NCBI GenBank assembly: GCA_028224375.1
Contig: JAOIVW010000023.1
Span: forward strand, 1-46,316
Length of the DNA: 46,316 nt
From: Hellea sp.
Lineage (GTDB): Bacteria > Pseudomonadota > Alphaproteobacteria > Caulobacterales > Maricaulaceae
Reading direction: 5' to 3'
The notes beneath the pieces were generated by a model that searched no databases, had not been told where the DNA came from, and saw nothing but the letters and a program-made list of their open reading frames with translations. Of the stretch, positions 35,926 to 43,460 are shown piece after piece. The position numbers and the translations under genes are program-made. How positions within the stretch are numbered: position 1 is the stretch's first letter; the number at the start of each line of letters is the position of its first letter.

Positions 35926-36747
35926 CTAACCAACCAGCTTCCCGAACCATTGGCCGATATTATATCCAATATCGTAAAATGGTCCGCCGTCGCCTTTCGA
36001 CATCCACAAAAGAGCAATCAGAATTCCCACTATATAAGGCGACAAGTCCCAGATGCGTTTTACCCATTTTTGCTTACCGGCCAGCGGCGCTTTGGGTGGT
36101 TCAACGGGCGCTGCGAGCTCTGCCTCCTCCACACTGCGTTCGGCAATCAACTCTGCGAGGTCTTCATCGCTAATCGGTTCCACCGTCCAGCAAGTGTAAA
36201 TTAGCGGCAGCAAAGACAAGGCGTATAATCCGGTGATCGCAATTACAACGCAGACTCCAAAGGATGGTACGCCTAAAAGTGTTAATCCAGTCAATCCTTC
36301 GATTGCGCTAAACGCCACCCACAGACCGAACATGCCAACAAATCCCCACATAAGCCATTCAAAGCTTGTGGATTGCGCCTTGTGCTTTTGAGCAATTTCC
36401 CATTCATCTTGGAGCGTATCATCAACAGAAATACGCCAATAAAGTCCAGAATTCACCACACCCTCCGATGATTTATCGAAAAACTTGAAGGTTACATAAA
36501 AGCAAATCAAGAGCGCGCCAAAGATAAGCAGTCCAACACCGGCACTAAAATCAGGATTGAGCCGTCCCGTAATACGTCTTATAAAGAGTAAGGCTATCGT
36601 GGACAAGATTGCTAATGTAACTACACTTGTGACAATATCGCGGCGTAACTCCGCAAGGCCGCTCTCACCCAATTCATGGGGCCGCAACGGTGTCTTGCGC
36701 AATGCATCGGCCTGCCATTTCATATATTTTGCCTTTATCATCATCAT
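35926..36747 (-). CDS. Integral membrane protein paired with the XRE regulator
   Basis: The 273-residue product has about five hydrophobic segments (near residues 40-58, 70-88, 130-150, 155-180 and 235-253). A charged cytoplasmic-type loop lies between the last two (EPISDEDLAELIAERSVEEAELAAPVEPPKAP). No domain is recognised. Three consecutive ATG codons follow an AGGAG; the third has the best spacing, the first starts 4 nt after the regulator's stop. The close pairing suggests the regulator controls the membrane protein. Confidence 0.7.
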   Translation of the reverse strand: MMMIKAKYMKWQADALRKTPLRPHELGESGLAELRRDIVTSVVTLAILSTIALLFIRRITGRLNPDFSAGVGLLIFGALLICFYVTFKFFDKSSEGVVNSGLYWRISVDDTLQDEWEIAQKHKAQSTSFEWLMWGFVGMFGLWVAFSAIEGLTGLTLLGVPSFGVCVVIAITGLYALSLLPLIYTCWTVEPISDEDLAELIAERSVEEAELAAPVEPPKAPLAGKQKWVKRIWDLSPYIVGILIALLWMSKGDGGPFYDIGYNIGQWFGKLVG

Positions 36748-36751
36748 TCTC

Positions 36752-36994
36752 CTATTCCGCCGCGCGGGCGGCGGCTAATTCTTCTGCTAATGTTTTGAAC
36801 GGTCTTGGACTAAAGGCCATGTCGATGGGCACTTCGAAAAACTCTGCGAGTTTAAACGCAAGCTCGAGCGAAGCGTTATAATCCCCGCGTTCCAGATAGC
36901 CGATGGTCTGGAAGTTCACTTCCACAGCCTTAGCCAATTCTTTACGCGAAAGCCCCTTCTCTGTTCGTAACATTTTAATACGGTTATATATCAT
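36752..36994 (-). CDS. Small XRE-family helix-turn-helix regulator
   Basis: The product (80 residues from the chosen start) begins MIYNRIKMLRTEKGLSRKELAKAVEVN and continues with the second HTH helix (FQTIGYLERGDYNASLELAFKLAEFFEVPIDMAF). This matches the short YozG-like/Cro-type regulators that sit beside membrane-protein genes. An in-frame ATG at 37033 would add residues lying across the promoter, so it is rejected. A TTGACA -35 box (37025-37030) and a TATCTA-like -10 (37002-37007) predict transcription starting at the ATG itself, so the mRNA is probably leaderless; no ribosome-binding site is present. A palindrome over the -10 is the likely autoregulatory operator. Confidence 0.85.
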   Translation of the reverse strand: MIYNRIKMLRTEKGLSRKELAKAVEVNFQTIGYLERGDYNASLELAFKLAEFFEVPIDMAFSPRPFKTLAEELAAARAAE

Positions 36995-36996
36995 AT

Positions 36997-37030
36997 TGTT
37001 GTAGATATACAACATATATAGATATGTCAA
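36997..37030 (-). promoter_or_regulatory. Promoter and operator of the XRE gene
   Basis: Minus strand: TTGACA at 37030-37025 and TATCTA at 37007-37002, 17 bp apart. Overlapping the -10 is the palindrome TGTTGTA-TATC-TACAACA (37014-36997, arms of 7 bp). A small dimeric Cro-like repressor typically binds such a site. Confidence 0.6.
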
Positions 37031-37039
37031 CAATAAAAA

Positions 37040-37063
37040 AAAGGCGCCCTATTGGACGCCTTT
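37040..37063 (-). terminator. Terminator behind the Cys-motif lipoprotein gene
   Basis: Minus strand: AAAGGCG-tcc-aata-ggg-CGCCTTT with an imperfect stem followed by eight T. It lies about 22 nt after the lipoprotein stop, and its T run leads straight into the XRE promoter. Confidence 0.75.
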
Positions 37064-37084
37064 CAAACCTAAATATAGACGGTA

Positions 37085-37534
37085 TTACTTACGCGACGTT
37101 CTAATTGGGATACAGTCAAATCCACCATAGCCAGGAATAGTTCCCTCTGGACATGTGAGCGGTTGTGGAGACGGAGACGGATATGAAGGCGGCGACTCTA
37201 CCGTTACAGTGCGAATACACGCCCCATCGCTATCAGGGACCGTATCAACCGGGCATGGCGTGGCTTGATATATGATTTCAGGCGGGAGCTGTTTGATGAC
37301 TTCTTTCTCAACAACAACTTCCTTTTCAACCGTCTGAATATGATGAAGCGGCGTGACCCAATAGCCGCGATCGACAATTCCAACGCAGGTTACGGTGTCT
37401 ATGCACCCTGCATGAGCATCGCCATAACGCGAACTCGCCGTATTATTTGTTGAACAGGCAGAAAGTGCCAATGCACCCACACCTAAAATTAAGAACAAGG
37501 TATTCTGTTTTGATATTTCCATTTTCACCGCCAT
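37085..37534 (-). CDS. Lipoprotein with repeated CPxxTxP...C motifs
   Basis: The product (149 residues from the chosen start) has a lipoprotein signal ending LSAC (Cys27). A conserved-looking CIDTVTC segment follows, then a charged coiled stretch (TVEKEVVVEKEVIKQL). Two copies of a short motif CP-x2-T-[VI]-P-x5/6-C-I come next (C94-C106 and C128-C141), separated by a Pro/Ser-rich linker. The even number of cysteines suggests two small disulfide loops in the periplasm. The function is not known. A second ATG four codons later has a GGTG at similar distance and is equally possible; the frame also extends upstream to 37582. Confidence 0.65.
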   Translation of the reverse strand: MAVKMEISKQNTLFLILGVGALALSACSTNNTASSRYGDAHAGCIDTVTCVGIVDRGYWVTPLHHIQTVEKEVVVEKEVIKQLPPEIIYQATPCPVDTVPDSDGACIRTVTVESPPSYPSPSPQPLTCPEGTIPGYGGFDCIPIRTSRK

Positions 37535-37700
37535 GATCTCGTATAGTGAGATTCTTATAAAGTTTGCCAGTTCGGATATCATAATATCTTTAAATATCTC
37601 CTAATCGAAAAGATCATATATAATTTATGTGATTAGACTTATGGAGAGAAGCCGTGTTTACTCGCCGCAAAGCGTTTCCATTTTGTAGAAAGTCTGTCAC

Positions 37701-38207
37701 ATGCAAAAATTCCTTATCATTCTCGCTGTTTTTGTAATGGCTGGAACAACAGACGTTTATGCTCAAACAAGCGCCTCTGCGTTTGAAATTTCAAATCAAA
37801 GCCGGGAAATACAAAGACGTGCGACTGTCGCCAGCAATCTCAAACTTTCGCCCAAAGAAGAAGACAAGTTCTGGCAGAGATATGACACTTATCGCGCTCA
37901 GGCGAAAATTTCAGAAAAGAAACGTTTCGGCCTAATATCAGAACTCGCAGAAAATATATCTCTTATGTCAGAAAAAGAGGCTGACAGCCTCACCACACGC
38001 GCTTTAAAATTAGAACTAAACAATAAAAAACTAAAGCAGAAGCATATGCTGGGACTGAAACGCGTCCTCGATGATGCTAATCTGTTTAAATATTATCAAA
38101 TCGAAACCAAACTGGATGCGATTTTCGAATATGGCCTAACCAAGAACATTCCTCTGGTCTCGACGGATGGAAAGAAACTCATAGATCTCCAAAAGGTCTC
38201 AAAGTAA
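37701..38207 (+). CDS. Helical periplasmic protein, Spy/CpxP-like in character
   Basis: The 168-residue product has a signal peptide (FLIILAVFVMAGTTDVYAQ). An almost entirely helical, charged domain follows with repeated patterns such as LKLSPKEEDKFWQRYDTYRAQ and LMSEKEADSLTTRALKLELNNKKLKQKHMLGLKRVL. The arrangement resembles periplasmic LTXXQ-type (Spy/CpxP) helical bundles, but the exact motif is not present, so this is only a likeness. It probably acts as an envelope chaperone or sensor domain; the function is unproved. Confidence 0.65.
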   Translation: MQKFLIILAVFVMAGTTDVYAQTSASAFEISNQSREIQRRATVASNLKLSPKEEDKFWQRYDTYRAQAKISEKKRFGLISELAENISLMSEKEADSLTTRALKLELNNKKLKQKHMLGLKRVLDDANLFKYYQIETKLDAIFEYGLTKNIPLVSTDGKKLIDLQKVSK

Positions 38208-38287
38208 AATACAGACGTAGTGTAGAGGATGGGAGCTGTTCTGGTTCTCAAAAGATTAACTACGTAACAGCCCGTGAGCCAAGACGT

Positions 38288-38665
38288 TTACTCTCGGCAC
38301 ATGGCGCAGATTTTATTACCTGACGGGTCACGCAAATAAGCCAGATATAGACGCATCCCGCTGCCTTCCCGCCATCCAGGTGGGTCTTCAATCGCTGTGC
38401 CGCCATGCGCCAATCCTGCTTTGTGAAACGCATCTGCATCTTCAGGCGAGCTTGCCGCGAAACCGATTGTGCTGCCATTCGCGCCGCTTGCTGGATTGCC
38501 GTCAATAGGATTGCTAATCATGAAAATGCTGTCGCCTTGGATATACATGGCCCGTCCCTTTGGATCGACTCTGCCGGGCATCACGCCCAAAGCGCCAAGA
38601 GCTGCATCATAGAAGGTTTTTGAGGTCTCGACATTATTAGCGCCGAACATGATATGACTGAACAT
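38288..38665 (-). CDS. VOC family (glyoxalase-like) protein
   Basis: The 125-residue product is a single vicinal-oxygen-chelate domain: FSHIMFGANNVETSKTFYDAALGALGV, a middle ISNPIDGNPASGANGSTIGF, then AYLRDPSGNKICAMCRE at the C-terminus. It has conserved His and Asp positions that could bind a metal. Substrate cannot be told. GGAGATTCCT precedes the ATG. A CtrA-type palindrome lies about 165 bp upstream. Confidence 0.9.
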   Translation of the reverse strand: MFSHIMFGANNVETSKTFYDAALGALGVMPGRVDPKGRAMYIQGDSIFMISNPIDGNPASGANGSTIGFAASSPEDADAFHKAGLAHGGTAIEDPPGWREGSGMRLYLAYLRDPSGNKICAMCRE

Positions 38666-38829
38666 AGGAATCTCCGTTTCGGGGACGTTATTAAATTGTG
38701 TAGTTCATAGTTATCTTAGCACGTCCTGGCGGTCAAATTTAAACGAGGCGCATGGGAAACAAGATAGCCACATATCTGAGCCTTTTACACCACCTTAGAA
38801 AAACACATTAAGGCACTGAAATTATTGAA

Positions 38830-38844
38830 TTAAAAGCCACTTAA
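38830..38844. promoter_or_regulatory. CtrA-type box upstream of the VOC gene
   Basis: TTAA-AAGCCAC-TTAA followed by C, an exact TTAA-N7-TTAA match in the 340-nt gap between the VOC gene and the tadG terminators. It is palindromic, so either direction is possible. The site is about 165 bp from the VOC start, so its target is doubtful. Confidence 0.35.
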
Positions 38845-38872
38845 CTTTCACAACACCATTCCACATACAAAA

Positions 38873-38900
38873 ATCCCGCTCGGCTTTTACCGAGCGGGAT
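38873..38900 (-). terminator. Second terminator of the tadG-like gene
   Basis: ATCCCGCTCGG-6 nt-CCGAGCGGGAT, an 11-bp perfect stem followed on the minus strand by TTTTTG. It is a strong factor-independent terminator. Confidence 0.8.
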
Positions 38901-38966
38901 AATAGATTCGCAGTTTGTAAACGATCTAACGTGTGAGGCGAAAGTCCGTCATCTTTGCGAAAAGAA

Positions 38967-38985
38967 GTCCCGCACAAAGCGGGAC
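38967..38985 (-). terminator. First hairpin behind the tadG-like gene
   Basis: GTCCCGC-acaaa-GCGGGAC, a 7-bp stem followed on the minus strand by TTCTTTTC. It lies 20 nt after the tadG stop. It shares the GCGGGA core with the next hairpin, and may be a weak terminator or a stability element. Confidence 0.5.
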
Positions 38986-39004
38986 CAAGTGAGGAACTTT
39001 TATA

Positions 39005-40381
39005 CTATGATGTGATACGAAGCTCATTCAAGCTATTACCAATTGCTTGGAACGCATCGTTAAGTTCTTGCGCGTTCGTTGCGTTAAAGAAATTACCTGA
39101 ACCTGACGCACAATTACGTAAGAGATTTTGAGTAGGTGTATCGTTTACTTCATAAGCAATTGTGAAAACTTTAACGTCACCATTTTTGATATTTTCACAC
39201 ATACGCGCAGTTGTTCTGTCAGCATCATTACCGCCATCATTCGCGTTATGGAGAATACCGTTTTTGGATTTAAAGTTCTTGCCATCCGTCATGACAACCA
39301 TAACTTTATCTGTATCATCAGCAGGCAAGCTTGCAGCTTCGGTCAAAGGCTCACGATTGTCCAGCGCGCGCCATCCCCACATTAAGCCAGCTGGAATGTA
39401 AGTATTCCCGTCAGCTCTCATGTCGTTGATCGTCTGCTTCGTTGCGTTGAGGTCAGTTGTAAGCGCGCTAATTTCCGCGCCGCAACTTCCCTGTGAATTC
39501 AAAATACCTGGAATACGATTGCCGCCAAAGTCAACGCGCTCATCAGCAGGCACAAATCTTGAACCTACACAACCACGCCAAGTCGCTGTGTAGCTGGCTT
39601 GATAAGGGTCGCTGCGCACGACATCACATTGCTGACGCGTCCCGCCAACGGCAACGCCATCACGTGTGCCGTTATTGGCGACTGTCCGGCAATTCGTACG
39701 GGAGACAACATCACGTCTTGTATAAGTAACCTCTTCATCAGCAGGAACATCAAGCCAATTCGCGTCACGACGTGACGTACCGACATTTACATATTGCGCA
39801 AAAGGCACAACAGAGACACGCAAGTTATCGTTTTGAAAACCGTCAAATGTATCAATTAAGTTGTTTGCGGCTAATTTGAGGTTAGTCAATTTTGACCCAT
39901 TCATAGAATAAGTTGTGTCTAAGACGAGCGCGATATCCAAGTTACGGTTAGAATAAAGCGCTGTAGACGTCGCGCCAATATCCAAGCCTGACTTACCAAA
40001 GATACCTGTAAAGTAAGTCGGTATCTTATTTGTAGCTGAAACAGTTACAGCGTCACCATCGCGGGTAATACTTTGCAGGCGAATATTCGTTCCGTCAGTT
40101 CCGGGGAATTTGTTTTGAAGATACTCGTTTGCAGCAGCATTAAGGTCAGCTTGTGTTTCAATCTTTCCTCTAGCGGCCATCAGAGAGATAGCATCTGTTG
40201 TATCTTGTAAGCGCTGCTTAGCGTGATAACCGTTTGACGCGTCAACCGCGACGGCCAAACCAGCCACTAGGATAGCAACGGAAACGGCCGCTAAAATCGC
40301 GAAGTTCCCTTTATCATCTCTTTTAAAGCGTGCCGCTGTATGGGCTAATTTTGTTTTAAATGTCTTCGTTGCGTTTAACAT
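39005..40381 (-). CDS. TadG-like pilus-assembly protein with von Willebrand factor A domain
   Basis: The product (458 residues from the chosen start) begins with a short basic cytoplasmic tail. The TadE/TadG N-terminal segment KRDDKGNFAILAAVSVAILVAGLAVAVDASNGYHAKQRLQDTTDAISLMAA follows, with one membrane helix (about 27-46). A periplasmic region comes next, then a von Willebrand factor A domain (LDIALVLDTTYSMNGSKL at about 148). The metal site there is DxTxS instead of the usual DxSxS. A VMVVMTDGKNFKSKNG strand and a closing INSLNELR-like helix complete it. TadG proteins are minor components of Flp (tight-adherence) pili. No other tad gene is nearby, so this is a solitary copy. An in-frame ATG at 40444 is possible, but GAGGAATAAGACT precedes 40381. 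Confidence 0.85.
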   Translation of the reverse strand: MLNATKTFKTKLAHTAARFKRDDKGNFAILAAVSVAILVAGLAVAVDASNGYHAKQRLQDTTDAISLMAARGKIETQADLNAAANEYLQNKFPGTDGTNIRLQSITRDGDAVTVSATNKIPTYFTGIFGKSGLDIGATSTALYSNRNLDIALVLDTTYSMNGSKLTNLKLAANNLIDTFDGFQNDNLRVSVVPFAQYVNVGTSRRDANWLDVPADEEVTYTRRDVVSRTNCRTVANNGTRDGVAVGGTRQQCDVVRSDPYQASYTATWRGCVGSRFVPADERVDFGGNRIPGILNSQGSCGAEISALTTDLNATKQTINDMRADGNTYIPAGLMWGWRALDNREPLTEAASLPADDTDKVMVVMTDGKNFKSKNGILHNANDGGNDADRTTARMCENIKNGDVKVFTIAYEVNDTPTQNLLRNCASGSGNFFNATNAQELNDAFQAIGNSLNELRITS

Positions 40382-40497
40382 AGTCTTATTCCTCACAAAT
40401 AACCGAACCAACATGTTCGGATTTGCGAGAAGCGTTGCAGACACTCTGCCAAGAGGGGAATATTGTCCGCAAATGGGTCAGCGGACGATTTTTATGG

Positions 40498-40512
40498 TTA
40501 ATTAAAGGTTAA
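40498..40512. promoter_or_regulatory. CtrA-type box upstream of the tadG-like gene
   Basis: TTAA-TTAAAGG-TTAA, a perfect TTAA-N7-TTAA palindrome 117 nt before the tadG ATG, in a 180-nt intergenic gap. In Caulobacter CtrA controls Flp pilus genes, so the placement supports cell-cycle control. Confidence 0.55.
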
Positions 40513-40563
40513 ACATGACCATTTTGCCAGTATTTATGGGTAATGACCTGCCAAGAAAGACGG

Positions 40564-43386
40564 TTACTCCTCGGGTAAGATTTGAACGCGGTACGTATCC
40601 TTAGGGTCAAAGAGTGTCCCAGCAAGGGGTTTAAGGTCCTCTACTGTCATGTTTTGATACGCTTCGGACCGGCTACGGTGACGCTCAAGGCTTTCAGGGT
40701 CAGACTGAGACTCCGAAATGATGTTCATCCAATAACCATTATTCTCTAAACTTGTCTCTACCCGCTCTCTCGCAGGCTTTATTGCGCGCTCAAACAGGGC
40801 ATCGTCAAACTCCCCGGCTCTAAATTCTGCCGCGATGGAATCTACTTTGGCACTGATACGATCAATATCTTTAGGATTTAGCTCCAAAGACGCCGCTATA
40901 TAGCCATAGCCTGGATAGATACGGGGGCTAAATGAAAAGGCTGAAGGTGAATAGCTGGCCCCTTCCTCTTCGCGCATCACTTCGGTCAGGCGCAGTTGGA
41001 ATATCTCAGATAACATGCTGATACGGCGAGATGTCATAACATCAGTCCCGTCAAGCGCAGGCCAATAGATGCGCAGCAAGGCTGTGTCCGCTTCGCCGGC
41101 ATGGGAAAGCTTAACGGGGCGAGGTGATCCTTTGGGAAACTTAAGCGCAACATCAACACCCTCAATAGAGGGCCTCTCTTCGTTAAATTTCGGCAAAGCG
41201 CCAAAAGTACGGCCAACCTCTGCAATTACGGCCTCGACATCGACATCGCCGACGACGCCAATTTCAACAGCGCCAGCCGCGAGTTTCGGATCAAGCCACT
41301 CTTTGAGCGAGGACATATTGATGCCGATTAGCTCATTCTCGGCCGGAATGCCAAAGCGTGTGTCCCCTGAACGAATCAAGCGCTCAACATCACGCGCGGC
41401 GACGCCGCCAGGCGTACTGTCCAGTGTTGGATAAAAAGACTGAATATAGTTGTCATAACGTGTTTTGGCCTCAGGCCGGTATCCTGGGGCTGTGGCATAG
41501 GCTGCCATCAGGTTAAGTTGATCGCCTAAATTATTTGGAACGGTTGTTCCAGTGATATACATACGTCTTTGGCCGAAATTTATAGAGGTACCGACAGTCT
41601 TACCAGCCATCAAAGTCTGAATATCATCGGCGCTATGGGCCTCAAGCCCTGCTAGACTGAGTATATTTGGCGCAAACCAACTAAAACCGGGCATATCTTT
41701 AGGGAAAAACAACTGCCCCTCGCCAAGCGCTACATCAATTGAAATGACATCCTTTTGGTAAGGCGTTTTCTTGATATTTAAGTGCACGTTATTTTCGAAC
41801 ACAATCTGCTCAAAATTAATATCTTCCACGGTTTTACGAGAAAGGACCTTTCCGGGCGTACCGAAATCCGTATAGGCGAATTCTGATTTTTCCTGCGCGG
41901 CCAACGGTTTGACCTCAACAGCGCGGCTATCCTCTAAGGCTTTAAGCATCGCATCTTCAGCATTATCTATGACGAGATTGGTCGATAGATAAAGCTGAGG
42001 CGCTTCCAGACCTTTCCACTTGTCTTTAAAGGCCTTATGCACCTGCTCGGGCGTGATTGTATCAGCATATTTTTCAAACCGCTCCAAATCCGCACTAGCC
42101 TCAGTCAAAGTTTGTTCTGCAGAGAATCTATTCATGATTTGGCGTGCTAAAGACGAGGTGCGCCGCGTAGGCGACGTTTGCACGGCGACCTCAAGTCCTT
42201 TTCGTGTATTGGCGATTTGCTCATCAAGCTCAGCTTTGGAAAATCCATAGTCATAGGCTTGGCGCAAAGCTTGTTCGCCCTGAGCTAAGGCTTTGTCCCA
42301 TTTCTCAGGTTGAGCACTCATTGAGAGCGAAGATAAGCCGCGTACGTCGTATATAGAGGAACTGGACGCAGACGCGCTTATAAAGGCTGCATCCTCGCTA
42401 CGGGCAATTTTTGCGAGGCGGCGCGAAAGGATACGGTTTCCCAGACCTTCAATAAAGGCCGCGCGGCGATTATCCGCTGTGTCCTTTCGCAAATCGGGCG
42501 GCCCCATAACAGACAGCGAGACTGACGTTTGTATTTCAGGATCCGCATAATATTCGGCTTCGGCTTGGCGCGTGCCAAGCGGCTCAATTTTTCTGTGAGG
42601 TTTGGGCTCACCCACAGCTTCCCAATCGCCAAAAAATTCTTCTATTTTTCCGGCGGCATAATCGGTTTCAAAATCCCCTACCAAAACAACAAAGGTATCT
42701 TCAGGACGATAATAACCATTGTAGAAATCACGAAAGTTTTGGGGCGTTACAGAGTTGATTGTTGCTTCTGTTCCAATCGGAAGGCGGTCCGGAAATAGAG
42801 ACCCATCTAGATAGAATTTCAAAGACGCAATTGAGGCATGATAGGCAGGGCTCGTGCGGGCGCGTTTTTCGGCTAAAATAACGCCGCGTTCGCGTTCAAT
42901 AGCATCTGGGTCAAGCGTGAGGTTTCCAGCTGTCTCGCGCATGATCATCAATGTTTCATTGAGAATATCTTCGTTCACTTCTGGAAGCTCAAGTTGGTAT
43001 ATGGTCTCATCAAAACTTGTGGACGCATTTGTATCCGCGCCAAAGGCCAGGCCGTAATTTTCAAGGCGCTTTATCATCTCGCCTTCGGGAATGTTTTTTG
43101 ACCCGTTAAACGCCATATGCTCAAGAAAATGCGCGAGACCCTCTTGCCCGTCAGCTTCATTGATAGAGCCCGTATCGAAACGCATTAAGAGCGACGCCGT
43201 ATTTGTCGGCGTATCATTGGCCATAACGGCGTAACGTAAACCGTTGGGCAGGCGCCCATATTCAATATCTGCTTGGGCAGCTAAGTCACTTTGCTCATGC
43301 GGGAAATAGGTTTCCTTTGGCGCATCGCCGCAGGAAACTAAGATCAATCCAGTAAAAACAGATGCATATAGGCTTTTTTTAAACAT
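40564..43386 (-). CDS. M16 zinc metalloprotease (pitrilysin-type), lipoprotein
   Basis: The 940-residue product carries a lipoprotein signal (GLILVSC, Cys19) and two M16 units. The active N-terminal one has the inverted zinc motif HFLEH (H86, E89, H90) in EGLAHFLEHMAFNGSKNIPEGE. The ETIYQLELPE and ERERGVILAEKRAR segments follow, holding the third ligand region. The C-terminal half (from about residue 560) has the M16 fold without the motif and probably forms the other half of the clam-shell. M16 enzymes of this length degrade short peptides. It is probably anchored in the periplasm or outer membrane. It precedes a solitary tadG and follows putA, with 74 nt to the putA stop. Confidence 0.94.
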   Translation of the reverse strand: MFKKSLYASVFTGLILVSCGDAPKETYFPHEQSDLAAQADIEYGRLPNGLRYAVMANDTPTNTASLLMRFDTGSINEADGQEGLAHFLEHMAFNGSKNIPEGEMIKRLENYGLAFGADTNASTSFDETIYQLELPEVNEDILNETLMIMRETAGNLTLDPDAIERERGVILAEKRARTSPAYHASIASLKFYLDGSLFPDRLPIGTEATINSVTPQNFRDFYNGYYRPEDTFVVLVGDFETDYAAGKIEEFFGDWEAVGEPKPHRKIEPLGTRQAEAEYYADPEIQTSVSLSVMGPPDLRKDTADNRRAAFIEGLGNRILSRRLAKIARSEDAAFISASASSSSIYDVRGLSSLSMSAQPEKWDKALAQGEQALRQAYDYGFSKAELDEQIANTRKGLEVAVQTSPTRRTSSLARQIMNRFSAEQTLTEASADLERFEKYADTITPEQVHKAFKDKWKGLEAPQLYLSTNLVIDNAEDAMLKALEDSRAVEVKPLAAQEKSEFAYTDFGTPGKVLSRKTVEDINFEQIVFENNVHLNIKKTPYQKDVISIDVALGEGQLFFPKDMPGFSWFAPNILSLAGLEAHSADDIQTLMAGKTVGTSINFGQRRMYITGTTVPNNLGDQLNLMAAYATAPGYRPEAKTRYDNYIQSFYPTLDSTPGGVAARDVERLIRSGDTRFGIPAENELIGINMSSLKEWLDPKLAAGAVEIGVVGDVDVEAVIAEVGRTFGALPKFNEERPSIEGVDVALKFPKGSPRPVKLSHAGEADTALLRIYWPALDGTDVMTSRRISMLSEIFQLRLTEVMREEEGASYSPSAFSFSPRIYPGYGYIAASLELNPKDIDRISAKVDSIAAEFRAGEFDDALFERAIKPARERVETSLENNGYWMNIISESQSDPESLERHRSRSEAYQNMTVEDLKPLAGTLFDPKDTYRVQILPEE

Positions 43387-43460
43387 GAAGAACTCAAATG
43401 AATGGAATTGAAATAGATATCTTTAAGAGCTGTGCTGATTTAAAGATTCTGGCAAGGATT

